Positions 53,868-62,132 of a DNA stretch of 64,000 bases are shown in pieces. Source of the stretch: Microbacterium thalli (GTDB lineage Bacteria > Actinomycetota > Actinomycetes > Actinomycetales > Microbacteriaceae); contig NZ_JAQZCH010000002.1 in the NCBI RefSeq assembly GCF_028737325.1, positions 186,001-250,000 of the forward strand. Reading direction: 5' to 3'. The position numbers and the translations under genes were made by a program. Under the pieces are notes generated by a model. That model ran no database searches. It had not been told where the DNA came from and saw only the letters and a program-made list of their open reading frames with translations. The stretch's first letter is position 1, and the number at the start of each line of letters is the position of its first letter.

Positions 53868-54908
53868 ATGACCGCGACCTCCGTCCAATTCGGCCTCGAC
53901 ACGTTCGGCGATGTCACGAGCGACGCCGACGGCTCGCTCCTGTCCGACGCCCAGACCATCCGTAACGTCGTCGACCAGGCGGTGCTCGCCGATGAGGTCG
54001 GCCTCCACTTCTTCGGCGTGGGGGAGCACCACCGTCGGGAGTTCGCGGTCTCGAGCCCCGAGATCGTGCTCGCCGCGGCGGCCACGCGCACCCGCGACAT
54101 CCACCTCGGCACCGCCGTCACGGTGCTTTCGAGCGATGACCCCGTTCGGGTGTACGAGCGCTTCGCGACCCTCGACGCCGTCTCGAACGGACGCGCCGAG
54201 ATCATCCTCGGGCGCGGTTCCTTCACGGAGTCGTTCCCGCTGTTCGGGTTCGATCTGGCCGACTACGAGATCCTCTTCGAGGAGCGGCTCGACCTCTTCG
54301 GCCAGCTCCGGACGGAGCAGCCCGTGACGTGGCAGGGGAAGACCCGACCGGCACTGACGAACGCCGACGTCTTCCCGAAGACCGAGAACGGCCTGCGCGC
54401 ATGGGTCGGCGTCGGCGGGTCGCCCGAGTCGGTGCTCCGCACCGCGCACCACGGGTACGGCCTGATGCTGGCGATCATCGGCGGCGGCGCGGCGCGCTTC
54501 CGGCCCTACGTGGACCTCTTCCATCGCACGCGAGACGCAATGGGCGCCGAGCGGCTGCCCGTTGGCGTCCACTCGCCGGGGCACATCGCCGATTCCGACG
54601 AGCAGGCCTGGGAAGAGGTGTTCCCGGCTATGAAGGTGAACCGCGACGCGATCGGCGCCGAGCGCGGCTGGCCGCCGTACTCGCGGCTGCAGTTCCAGCA
54701 CGATCTCGGCCCTGACGGAGCCGTCTACGCGGGCTCGCCCGAGACCGTGGCGAAGAAGATCGCCGAGACCGTCCGGACCTTGGACCTCGATCGCTTCGAC
54801 CTCAAGTTCTCGCACGGCACCCTCGGCCACGAACCGATGATGCGCTCGATCGAGCTCTATGGGACGCGCGTCGTCCCGCTCGTGCGCGACATGCTCGGCA
54901 AGGCCTGA
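53868..54908 (+). CDS. Luciferase-like monooxygenase (LLM class, flavin-dependent)
   Basis: A 346-residue bacterial-luciferase-fold oxidoreductase. VGLHFFGVGEHHRREFAVSS, LGTAVTVLSSDDPVRVYERF and GRAEIILGRGSFTESF are typical of the LLM class FMN-dependent group. The ATG at 53868 was chosen over ATG 53853 because GAAAGGTGA lies just before it. The substrate is unknown. Confidence 0.88.
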   Translation: MTATSVQFGLDTFGDVTSDADGSLLSDAQTIRNVVDQAVLADEVGLHFFGVGEHHRREFAVSSPEIVLAAAATRTRDIHLGTAVTVLSSDDPVRVYERFATLDAVSNGRAEIILGRGSFTESFPLFGFDLADYEILFEERLDLFGQLRTEQPVTWQGKTRPALTNADVFPKTENGLRAWVGVGGSPESVLRTAHHGYGLMLAIIGGGAARFRPYVDLFHRTRDAMGAERLPVGVHSPGHIADSDEQAWEEVFPAMKVNRDAIGAERGWPPYSRLQFQHDLGPDGAVYAGSPETVAKKIAETVRTLDLDRFDLKFSHGTLGHEPMMRSIELYGTRVVPLVRDMLGKA

Positions 54909-54939
54909 CGTCGTGGCATCCGGGGGCGTCGCGGGTCAA

Positions 54940-54945
54940 TAGCAT
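54940..54945 (+). promoter_or_regulatory. -10-like hexamer TAGCAT of a probable leaderless promoter
   Basis: TAGCAT, six bases (ggagca), then ATG 54952. Confidence 0.5.
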
Positions 54946-54951
54946 GGAGCA

Positions 54952-56319
54952 ATGACCGATACCGCGACGCCCTCGGTGGCGCGCCGCCTCGACGCCCTTC
55001 CCTTCGGACGACGTCACCTGAAGGTCCTCACCGGCTCGGGGCTGGGCTGGGCCCTCGATGCGATGGACGTGGGGCTGATCTCGTTCATCATCACCGCCCT
55101 CATCGCCGAGTGGTCGCTCGAGACATCGCAAGCGTCGTGGATCGCCTCCGCAGGATTCGCCGGCATGGCCATCGGTGCGAGCCTGGGCGGCCTGCTCGCC
55201 GATCGCTTCGGCCGTCGGTCCGTGTTCGCCGTTACCCTGCTCGTCTACGGCCTCGCCACCGGTGCGAGCGCCGCCGTTGGCGGACTCGCCGTGCTGCTCG
55301 TGCTGCGCTTCATCGTCGGTCTCGGGCTCGGAGCCGAGCTGCCCGTCGCGAGCACGTACGTGAGCGAGTTCGCACCCGCACGCATCCGCGGCCGGGTGAT
55401 CGTGATCCTCGAGGCGTTCTGGGCGGTGGGCTGGACGGCGGCCGCCCTCATCGGGTACTTCGTCATTCCGCAGGTCGATGAGGGATGGCGCTGGGCCTTC
55501 CTCATCGGCGCTGTGCCCGCGGCGTACGCGCTCGTCGTGCGGTGGGGGCTGCCCGAATCGGCGCGCTGGCTCGAGCGGCGCGGCCGTCACGCCGACGCCG
55601 ACGCCGTGGTGCGCGAGTTCGAAGCCGCCTCGCCGGCCGCCGCGGCGGACCCCGCCTCGCCGGCCGCCGGCGACCCCGCGCTCACCGCCCACGCCGCGCC
55701 CACCCCGGTCACCACCGGCCGCGGTCGCATCGGCGCGCTCTGGTCGAAGGAGTTCCGCGCGCGAACGGCGAGCCTGTGGCTCGTGTGGTTCTGCGTGAAC
55801 TTCTCGTACTACGGGGCGTTCATCTGGATCCCGACGATCCTCTACACGCAGGGGTACGACCTCGTGCGCTCGTTCGGGTTCACGCTCATCATCACGCTCG
55901 CGCAGCTGCCCGGGTACGCGGTGGCCGCCTGGCTGATCGAGGTGTGGGGACGGCGGGCGACCCTGTCGGTGTTCCTGGTCGGCTCGGCCGTGGCCGCCGT
56001 GGTGTTCGGCACCGCGAGCACCGAGGGCGTCATCATCGGCGCCGGTATGGCCCTGTCGTTCTTCAACCTCGGTGCGTGGGGGGCGTTGTACGCCGTCACG
56101 CCGGAGATGTATCCGACCTCGATGCGCGGCACCGGTGCCGGCTGGGCCGCCGGGGTGGGCCGCATCGCGTCCATCCTCGCGCCCCTCTCCGTCCCGCCGC
56201 TTCTGCTGTGGGGCGGCGCGCCGGCGCTCTTCGTGGTGTTCGCGATCTTCTTCGCTGTCGCGGCCGCCGCGGCGTGGGGCCTCGCCGATCGGAAGGGGAT
56301 GGCACTCGATGAGCGCTGA
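54952..56319 (+). CDS. MFS transporter, sugar-porter / aromatic-acid symporter type
   Basis: A 455-residue 12-TM transporter. The motif between TM2 and TM3 (GGLLADRFGRRSV) and the matching one in the second half (LIEVWGRRATLS) are present, as is the WGLPESARWLERRGR segment after TM6. An Ala/Pro-rich stretch (about 223-250) enlarges the central loop. The substrate cannot be told. The 3' end overlaps the SGNH gene by 11 bp. Confidence 0.88.
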   Translation: MTDTATPSVARRLDALPFGRRHLKVLTGSGLGWALDAMDVGLISFIITALIAEWSLETSQASWIASAGFAGMAIGASLGGLLADRFGRRSVFAVTLLVYGLATGASAAVGGLAVLLVLRFIVGLGLGAELPVASTYVSEFAPARIRGRVIVILEAFWAVGWTAAALIGYFVIPQVDEGWRWAFLIGAVPAAYALVVRWGLPESARWLERRGRHADADAVVREFEAASPAAAADPASPAAGDPALTAHAAPTPVTTGRGRIGALWSKEFRARTASLWLVWFCVNFSYYGAFIWIPTILYTQGYDLVRSFGFTLIITLAQLPGYAVAAWLIEVWGRRATLSVFLVGSAVAAVVFGTASTEGVIIGAGMALSFFNLGAWGALYAVTPEMYPTSMRGTGAGWAAGVGRIASILAPLSVPPLLLWGGAPALFVVFAIFFAVAAAAAWGLADRKGMALDER

Positions 56320-57085
56320 GTCCGCGGCATCCGTCCGTTACGTCGCCATCGGCGACTCGTTCACCGAGGGCGTGGGGGATGAGTTGCCCGACGGCGCAGT
56401 CCGCGGCTGGGCCGACCTCGTCGCCGCCGGCTGGGCCGACGCGACGGGGCAAAGCGTCCAGTACGCCAACCTCGCGATCCGCGGCCGGCTCGTGCGTCCC
56501 ATCGTGGACGAGCAGCTCGAGTCCGCGCTCGCGCTGCGGCCGACCCACCTGTCGTTCAACGGCGGCGGCAACGACATGCTGCGTCCGCGGACCTCGGTCG
56601 AACACGTCCTCGAGGCCTTCATGCAGGTCGTGCGACGCTGCGACGAGGAGGGCGTGACCCTCATCGTGCTGTCGGGGGCGAACCCGTCGGCGCAGCTCCC
56701 GTTCGGGAGCCTCGTGAACCGCCGCGGCGACGCGCTGTCGGATGCCGTCGTCAGCCGTCTCGGCGACCGCGACGACATCGTGCGCGCGCTGAACTGGTAC
56801 GACCGCACGCTCACGCATCCCTCTTACTGGTCCGCCGACCGCCTGCACATGAATGCCCGTGGCCATCACCGTGTCGCGGCGCGCGTCCTCGGGTCTCTCG
56901 GGCTGGACGCGCCAGGGGAGTGGTGGGCGCTTCCCGCAGAGCAGCAGGCACCGACGCTCGCGCGCGGCGAGTACTTCCGCGAGCACCTCGCCCCGTGGGT
57001 GCGGCGGCGGCTGACGGGGCGGTCGTCGGGTGACGGACGTGCGCCGAAGTTCGGTTCGTGGGTCGAGGTGTCGCCGCGCGGCTGA
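56309..57085 (+). CDS. SGNH/GDSL-family hydrolase
   Basis: A 258-residue esterase/lipase-like protein. The block I nucleophile is in VAIGDSFTEG, block III Asn in FNGGGNDMLRP, and the Asp-His dyad in WSADRLHMNARGHHR. No signal peptide, so cytoplasmic. The ATG at 56309 is within the MFS gene, suggesting co-translation with the transporter. Confidence 0.92.
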   Translation: MSAESAASVRYVAIGDSFTEGVGDELPDGAVRGWADLVAAGWADATGQSVQYANLAIRGRLVRPIVDEQLESALALRPTHLSFNGGGNDMLRPRTSVEHVLEAFMQVVRRCDEEGVTLIVLSGANPSAQLPFGSLVNRRGDALSDAVVSRLGDRDDIVRALNWYDRTLTHPSYWSADRLHMNARGHHRVAARVLGSLGLDAPGEWWALPAEQQAPTLARGEYFREHLAPWVRRRLTGRSSGDGRAPKFGSWVEVSPRG

Positions 57086-57188
57086 CGCAAGCACGCACGC
57101 TCCGCCGGTGTCAAGCGGGTGCGCGGGCTCGGTCAGGGGCGCCAGGATCGGAGCCGTCCGCTTGCACGCCCGTCCCGAAAGAGCTGTC

Positions 57189-57449
57189 ATGAGCATTGGT
57201 TCCGGAATCGCCCTGTTCGTCATCGGAGCGATCCTCGCTTTCGCCGTCAACGTCGAGGTGGAGTGGGTGGATCTCGACCTCATCGGCTACATCCTCATGG
57301 GCGCGGGTGCGGTCATCTTCGTCCTGGGCCTCGTGCTGCTCGCCCGCCGTCGCCAGACCGAGACCGTCAGCCGCACGGCCGTCGACCCGGCCAGCGGGCA
57401 GCGCGTGACGCGTAACAGCTCGACCACGTCGGGCGACCCGACTCTCTGA
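57189..57449 (+). CDS. Small DUF6458-like membrane protein
   Basis: An 86-residue protein with two membrane segments (about 5-20 and 30-50) and a polar tail with a VSRTAVDPASGQR stretch. The start MSIGSGIALFVIGAILAFAV fits the DUF6458 family of actinobacteria; function unknown. Its stop is 1 bp from the stop of the convergent MFS gene. Confidence 0.82.
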   Translation: MSIGSGIALFVIGAILAFAVNVEVEWVDLDLIGYILMGAGAVIFVLGLVLLARRRQTETVSRTAVDPASGQRVTRNSSTTSGDPTL

Positions 57450-57450
57450 G

Positions 57451-58788
57451 TCAGCGTCGCGGTCGCCGCGGCGCATCCATGCCGATGTGGATTCGGGTGC
57501 GCTTGCGCTCGACCGCGATAAAGGTGCCGCCGATGAGCCACAGCGGCACCTGTGTCAGGAAGGCGATGCGGAACGCGTCGAGGGTGTAGGTCGACGGCGT
57601 TCCCGCGCCCTGCAGGTCGAGCGCGAGACCGATTGCGAACACCGCGATCAGCGCGGCGAGGAACCCGCCCGAGTTCGTCAGGCCCGTCGCGGTGCTCAGC
57701 CGGTGCGACGGATTGTGCGTTCGGGCATGGTCGAACGCGATCATGGATGCCGGGCCGCCCGTCGACAATGCGACGGCCAGGGTGACCAGCAGCCACAGCG
57801 GCGCCGGTCCGGGCCACAGCAGGACAGCCGTCCAGGCTGCCAGCTGCACGCCCACGGCGGGCAAGACGAGCGCGCGAGAACGCAGGTTCGGGATGCGGCG
57901 TGACAGGTCTCCGACGATGGGGCCGAGCGCCATGCCGGCGAAGACGTACAGCGTCGTGATCAACGTGGCCTCGGCCTGCGTGCGTCCCTCGCCGGCGGTG
58001 AGGAACGGGATGCCCCACAGCAGGATGAAGGCCGTGCCGGCGAACGGCGTCGTGAAGTGCGACCAGAAGGCGAGACGTGTTCCCGGGTGCGCCCAAGCGG
58101 CGCGGATGCCGACGCCCGTGTCAACGCTCGAGGTGACGACGCGGATCGCGCCCGTGTCGGTGTCGACGCTCACGTCGCGATCCACCTCGGGCGGGTGATT
58201 GCGGATCACGAGGAACACCAGGATCGCGAAGAGCACGCCGAGACCCGCGATACTGCCGAAGGTGATCGACCACGTCGTGGCGTGCAGCAGCGCCGAGAGC
58301 GGGATGATCGCAACGAGCTGACCCGCCTGCCCGATGATGCCCGTCAGCTGCACCATCACCGGGCCGCGTTGCGCCGGGAACCAGGTGGCGACCAGCCGCA
58401 GCACCGCGGGGAAGATCGCCGCGTCTCCGGCGCCGAGCAGCATGCGGGCAACGATCGCGACGCCGACGCTGGGGGAGAGGGCCATGGTCAGCTGCCCGAC
58501 CGCCATCAACACCATCCCGATGGTCATGATCGGCCGTGAGCCGTAGCGGTCGAGGAGGACGCCGATCGGCAGCTGCATCCCGCCGTAGACGGCCAGCTGG
58601 ACGACGGCGAACATCGACAGGGTCGCGGCGTCCGCCTGGAAGCGCTCCGCCGCGTCGACACCGACGGCCGAGAGCGAGGTGCGGTTGGTGATCGACAGGA
58701 CATACGCCGCGACGCCCGTGCCCCACACGAGCCAGGCCCGCAGATCCGGTCCGCCGCGGCCCGGGGGAGCGGAGGCGGCGAATGTCAC
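57451..58788 (-). CDS. MFS transporter (nitrate/nitrite-porter- or ACS-like)
   Basis: A 445-residue 12-TM transporter. GVLLDRYGSRPIM is the loop 2-3 motif and RMLLGAGDAAIFPAVLRLVATWFP resembles the anion:cation symporter group. The GTG at 58788 is set by TAGCGT exactly 6 nt upstream. Substrate unknown. It is unrelated in sequence to the MFS protein at 54952. Confidence 0.87.
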   Translation of the reverse strand: MTFAASAPPGRGGPDLRAWLVWGTGVAAYVLSITNRTSLSAVGVDAAERFQADAATLSMFAVVQLAVYGGMQLPIGVLLDRYGSRPIMTIGMVLMAVGQLTMALSPSVGVAIVARMLLGAGDAAIFPAVLRLVATWFPAQRGPVMVQLTGIIGQAGQLVAIIPLSALLHATTWSITFGSIAGLGVLFAILVFLVIRNHPPEVDRDVSVDTDTGAIRVVTSSVDTGVGIRAAWAHPGTRLAFWSHFTTPFAGTAFILLWGIPFLTAGEGRTQAEATLITTLYVFAGMALGPIVGDLSRRIPNLRSRALVLPAVGVQLAAWTAVLLWPGPAPLWLLVTLAVALSTGGPASMIAFDHARTHNPSHRLSTATGLTNSGGFLAALIAVFAIGLALDLQGAGTPSTYTLDAFRIAFLTQVPLWLIGGTFIAVERKRTRIHIGMDAPRRPRR

Positions 58789-58794
58789 CCGTCC

Positions 58795-58800
58795 ACGCTA
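58795..58800 (-). promoter_or_regulatory. -10-like hexamer TAGCGT of a probable leaderless promoter
   Basis: On the minus strand: TAGCGT, six bases (ggacgg), then GTG 58788. Confidence 0.5.
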
Positions 58801-58834
58801 CTCCCGTCGTCTCGCGCCGCGGCGGCACGACTGC

Positions 58835-58840
58835 CATAAT
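58835..58840 (+). promoter_or_regulatory. -10-like hexamer CATAAT before the DUF1905 gene
   Basis: CATAAT, seven bases (ccgaggc), then ATG 58848. It lies about 35 bp from the divergent TAGCGT. Confidence 0.4.
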
Positions 58841-58847
58841 CCGAGGC

Positions 58848-59276
58848 ATGCGGTTCGAGACGACGCTGTTCCAGACCGGCAACAACACCGGCATCGAGGT
58901 GCCGCCCGAGGTCGTCGAAGCTCTCGGGGGCGGCCAGCGCGCCGCGGTCGTCGTCACCGTCAACGGGTTCAGCTATCCCAGCACGCTCGCGGTCATGGGC
59001 GGACGCCACCTCATCCCGTTCTCGGCCGACAAACGCGCGGCCACCGGCCTCTCCGGCGGCGACCCGATCGACGTGGCACTCGAACTCGACACGACGCCGC
59101 GCACGGTGGACGTCCCCGAGGATCTCGCCGCGGCACTCGAAGTAGCCGGCGTCCGCGGAGCGTTCGACGGCCTCGCGCCGAGCAGACGCAAAGCGGATGT
59201 CGCGAGTGTCACGGGCGCGAAAGCCGCCGACACCCGCGAACGTCGCGTCGCGGCGATCGTCGCCCGCCTGACCTGA
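58848..59276 (+). CDS. DUF1905 / YdeI (OmdA)-like protein
   Basis: A 142-residue protein. The N-terminal DUF1905 beta domain (TTLFQTGNNTGIEVPPEVVEAL) is followed by the C-terminal YdeI/OmdA helical region (AFDGLAPSRRKADVASVTGA, RERRVAAIVARL). Family members include E. coli YdeI-like bacteriocin-protection proteins; the molecular function is not known. Confidence 0.85.
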   Translation: MRFETTLFQTGNNTGIEVPPEVVEALGGGQRAAVVVTVNGFSYPSTLAVMGGRHLIPFSADKRAATGLSGGDPIDVALELDTTPRTVDVPEDLAAALEVAGVRGAFDGLAPSRRKADVASVTGAKAADTRERRVAAIVARLT

Positions 59277-59287
59277 AACCGGAAGAA

Positions 59288-60043
59288 TCAGGCGACCGGC
59301 AGGAGAGCCGCGCTCCACAGGTCGCGATGGCGGCTGACGTAACTGTTCACGGTCGACCAATGATCACCGTGCCCCGAGGTGAACATCGTGCCCCAGGGCT
59401 CTTTCCCCGTGGCGTGCGAGCTCCGCAGCAGGTCGTACATCGCCGCGGTGCGGTCGGACATCGCCTCCGGCAGAGCGCGACGCATCTTCTCGTCCGCGCG
59501 ATAGCCGTCGACGAGCGCGGCCAGGTCCACGGCGGCGAGCAGCGGGTCCCGCGCGGCATCCGAGAGCGTGAACGCCTGCGCGGCGTAGGCCAGATCCCAC
59601 ACACGGGTGCTGGGCGCCGCGGCATCCCAATCGATGAACACCCATCGGTCTCCGACGAGAAGGTTCCACGGGGCGAGGTCGTTGTGGCAGACCAGTTCGG
59701 CGCCTGGCGCGGGCACCGCGGTCTCCCACACCGCGTTCGCCGGCGGGACGTAAGCGGCGCTGGCGTCGTGGATGGCTCGGACCATCGCGCCCACGCGCCG
59801 GAGCTCCGCGGGGGAGAGCGGGCCGGCCTCGACGGCCAGCGTCCCGGCGACGAATTCCTGAACCTGTCGACCCTGCTCGTCGCGACCCTGCGGAGCCGGG
59901 GCATCGACGCCGGCTCCGCGGAGCGCGTTCACGAAGGTGACGACGCTGGCGGTCGATGCCGTCCAGGGCTTGCGAACGGTTCCGTCGATGCGGACGACAG
60001 CGCCGCTCGCGTTGCCACCCGCCAGCGGTTCCTCATGGTTCAC
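59288..60043 (-). CDS. Phosphotransferase (aminoglycoside/choline kinase-like) with intact active site
   Basis: A 251-residue APH-family protein. The catalytic loop CHNDLAPWNLLV and the metal motif FIDWDAAAPSTRVWDLAY are complete, in contrast to the degenerate family member at 232-1500. The N-lobe is short. The GTG at 60043 is backed by an AGGAAGG site 7 nt upstream. Substrate unknown; this family also includes small-molecule kinases unrelated to resistance. Confidence 0.87.
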   Translation of the reverse strand: MNHEEPLAGGNASGAVVRIDGTVRKPWTASTASVVTFVNALRGAGVDAPAPQGRDEQGRQVQEFVAGTLAVEAGPLSPAELRRVGAMVRAIHDASAAYVPPANAVWETAVPAPGAELVCHNDLAPWNLLVGDRWVFIDWDAAAPSTRVWDLAYAAQAFTLSDAARDPLLAAVDLAALVDGYRADEKMRRALPEAMSDRTAAMYDLLRSSHATGKEPWGTMFTSGHGDHWSTVNSYVSRHRDLWSAALLPVA

Positions 60044-60071
60044 GGAACGTCCTTCCTGACGACACCGCCGA

Positions 60072-60077
60072 GTGTAG
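60072..60077 (-). promoter_or_regulatory. Candidate -10 TACACT upstream of the second phosphotransferase
   Basis: On the minus strand, TACACT lies 28 nt before GTG 60043, leaving room for the AGGAAGG site. The rest of the 132-bp divergent region up to the sigma gene shows no clear signal. Confidence 0.35.
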
Positions 60078-60175
60078 ATCTCTTGGCTCACGCCAGGGGA
60101 TCGCGGCGTTCCGTGACCGCACGCTGTGAGGAATGATTGCTGTGAACTAATCCGGAGGATTCGAGCAATACGGAT

Positions 60176-60769
60176 GTGAGCCCCGATAACGAGGTGATTG
60201 AGCACTCGGCGCGCGAGCCGGAGGTGTTCAGCGCGCTGTTCGAGCGACACGCGACGTCCGTGTACCGGTACGCGGCGCAGCGAATGGGGGACCGCGTTGC
60301 CGAGGACGTGATGTCCGAAACTGTCCTCGTCGCGTTCGAGAGACGATCGGCCTACAACCTCGCGGTTTCCGATGCGCGCCCGTGGCTCCTGGGGATCGCG
60401 ACCCGGTTGATGCGCAAACATGCCCGGCTCGAGGCGGTCGCGTGGCGCGGAATGTCCGCCGACCTGGCCGCTCGGATCGCGCCCGACGTCATCGAACAGA
60501 CGGGGGCCCGCGTCGATGCCGAGAGGTTGACGCGGCGACTGACCCAGGCGCTGCGGAAGCTGGGGGCCGCCGACCGCGACACGTTGCTTCTGTATGCGTG
60601 GGCCGACCTCGACTACGCGTCGATCGCCGAAGCGATGCAGGTGCCCGTGGGGACGGTGCGTTCCCGCCTCAATCGCGCTCGACGACACATCCGTCGGGCG
60701 GCGGCGCTCATCACTGTCGAAGGGGAGGGAAGCCATGGACGAACTCACACCGCTCCGCAACACTCGTGA
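60176..60769 (+). CDS. ECF-type RNA polymerase sigma factor
   Basis: A 197-residue sigma-70 family protein with region 2 (FSALFERHATSVYRYAAQRM, VAEDVMSETVLVAFERR) and region 4 (GAADRDTLLLYAWADLDYAS, VPVGTVRSRLNRARRHI). No region 3 or 1. The GTG start has GGAGGA about 16 nt upstream, which is long; an alternative start is possible. The last 35 bp overlap the next gene, its likely partner. Confidence 0.9.
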   Translation: MSPDNEVIEHSAREPEVFSALFERHATSVYRYAAQRMGDRVAEDVMSETVLVAFERRSAYNLAVSDARPWLLGIATRLMRKHARLEAVAWRGMSADLAARIAPDVIEQTGARVDAERLTRRLTQALRKLGAADRDTLLLYAWADLDYASIAEAMQVPVGTVRSRLNRARRHIRRAAALITVEGEGSHGRTHTAPQHS

Positions 60770-61448
60770 CGATACTCACACTCCTCGTCCGGAGGCGGTG
60801 GCACGCGCGAGATCCGCCCTCCGCGACGCCGGTGAGCGGGAACGCGCATCGCGCGATCATGCAAAAACAGCAGATGCAGGTCGCATTCCGCTGCGGCACC
60901 GGGTGAGCGCCGCAGCGACGACCTGGCTCGTTTCCTCGCTCGCGGGCCCGGGTGGGACAGGCGAACGCAGGGGACGTCCGTCCTGGTCTCGGACGAGCGC
61001 CATCGCAACGGGTCTTCTCGTGTCGGCGGTGTTCGTGACGGGTGCTGCCGCCATGTGGGTGCCGCAGTTCGGCGTCGGGCCCGCGGGGGAGGTGGTCGAT
61101 GTCGACCTGACTCTCGCCGTGGATTACACGACACTTTCCGGAGAAGCCGTCCGCTGCACGTTCGCGGTGTCACTCAGCGCCGCCTCGGGTCACGCGGACG
61201 TCGAAGCGGCCAGATCGCTGCTTCGGAGCCAGGATTGGACGACCTTCGGTGAGGATGTGAAGGAGGCCGCGTTGGAGAACCCGTTCACGGAAGCGGGCCC
61301 GGAGTGGACGAGCCTGGATGATGCACTTCGCGAGAGGATCGCGTTCGAGCGAGCTGCAGCTCAGCTCGTACGGGAACGAGCGAACGGGCTGCTTCCGGCG
61401 GACGCCGCCGTCGGCAGCACGACAGACTGCTCCGGTCGTATCTCATAG
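60735..61448 (+). CDS. Single-pass membrane protein, putative partner of the ECF sigma factor
   Basis: A 237-residue protein: an N-terminal cytoplasmic part with PEAVARARSALRD, a membrane segment at about 92-112 (IATGLLVSAVFVTGAAAMWV) and an extracytoplasmic C-terminal domain. This layout and the 35-bp overlap with the sigma gene suggest a regulator of the sigma factor, but no zinc anti-sigma motif (HxxxCxxC) is present. The N terminus resembles the CU044_5270 family. Function unproven. ATG at 60735 with GGGGAGGGA before it. Confidence 0.75.
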   Translation: MDELTPLRNTRDDTHTPRPEAVARARSALRDAGERERASRDHAKTADAGRIPLRHRVSAAATTWLVSSLAGPGGTGERRGRPSWSRTSAIATGLLVSAVFVTGAAAMWVPQFGVGPAGEVVDVDLTLAVDYTTLSGEAVRCTFAVSLSAASGHADVEAARSLLRSQDWTTFGEDVKEAALENPFTEAGPEWTSLDDALRERIAFERAAAQLVRERANGLLPADAAVGSTTDCSGRIS

Positions 61449-61532
61449 CCGCCGGATCGCTCGGGGCGCGGTCGAGGCGACGGGCGGCTTCGGTTGCTTG
61501 CAGGCGCACTCGGGGATGCCCGCAGCTGTGCA

Positions 61533-61560
61533 AGCTGACATAATGTGCATTATCGGCGTA
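61533..61560 (-). other. Candidate chromosomal dif site (XerC/XerD recombination site)
   Basis: Read on the minus strand, this 28-bp stretch has the core GATAATGCACATTATG, preceded by TACGCC (XerC side) and followed by TCAGCT (XerD side). As I recall it, the actinobacterial dif consensus has the same length and layout, and 25 of 28 positions agree, including all of the ATAA and TTAT half-sites. It lies in the gap between two convergent genes. Only a genome-wide check can confirm it. Confidence 0.72.
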
Positions 61561-61606
61561 GCCGAGCGCAGCGCTGCCGTGACGCATCTCACACCGCACG
61601 GATGCA

Positions 61607-62008
61607 TCATCTGTGGCTCCGGAAGCTCGGGAGGACTTCGAAGTCCGACCAGAGAATCTCGTGTACGACGGCGAACAATCGCTCACCCTGCGCGAGCCAC
61701 TCGTTCCTGAGCATGTCGGATCGCCAGGCCGTCGCGACGACGTAGCCGTCCTCGAATTTCGCCTGCCACAGCATGAGACCTCGGACAATGTCGTCAGGAA
61801 GACGCCGTTCGATGTCTGTTGTGGCCTCGATGTCCGCCGGCCAAAGCGGCAGAACCAGGCCGTAGTCGGGCTCCATGCGCACCGACTGCACGGCGCCGCG
61901 GGACAGCCGACGTGAACGCTCGAGCGCCTCGACGTCCGTCGCGAAGTCCGGCACCTCGACTTCCAGCCACGTCTGCGGATCGACGATGATTCTGCGACGA
62001 CGACCCAT
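61607..62008 (-). CDS. Hypothetical protein of 133 residues
   Basis: Not recognised. It begins with a basic stretch (MGRRRRIIVDP), then is mostly hydrophilic, with an Asp/Glu-rich middle and several Trp (QTWLEVEVP, LPLWPADIE, MLWQAKFEDGYVVATAWRS). No signal peptide or membrane segment. The ATG at 62008 is supported by TACCAT exactly 6 nt upstream. It lies next to the candidate dif site and diverges from the GH65 gene. Confidence 0.65.
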   Translation of the reverse strand: MGRRRRIIVDPQTWLEVEVPDFATDVEALERSRRLSRGAVQSVRMEPDYGLVLPLWPADIEATTDIERRLPDDIVRGLMLWQAKFEDGYVVATAWRSDMLRNEWLAQGERLFAVVHEILWSDFEVLPSFRSHR

Positions 62009-62014
62009 GTGGTG

Positions 62015-62020
62015 ATGGTA
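62015..62020 (-). promoter_or_regulatory. -10-like hexamer TACCAT of a probable leaderless promoter
   Basis: On the minus strand: TACCAT, six bases (caccac), then ATG 62008. The spacer has no ribosome-binding site at all. Confidence 0.5.
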
Positions 62021-62132
62021 CGCCGCACGGTCGCTGAGCCACTGTCGATTACCGTGGACGGATGCGACTTCTCGGGCACCGACATGGATTCTCCGCCGCC
62101 GGGCTCGACCACACCGCCGCACGTCCGATCGC

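Noticed and set aside
61539..61554. The palindrome as a TetR- or FadR-type operator
   Set aside because: It lies between two converging 3' ends with no promoter near. The asymmetric flanks and 28-bp length fit dif better.
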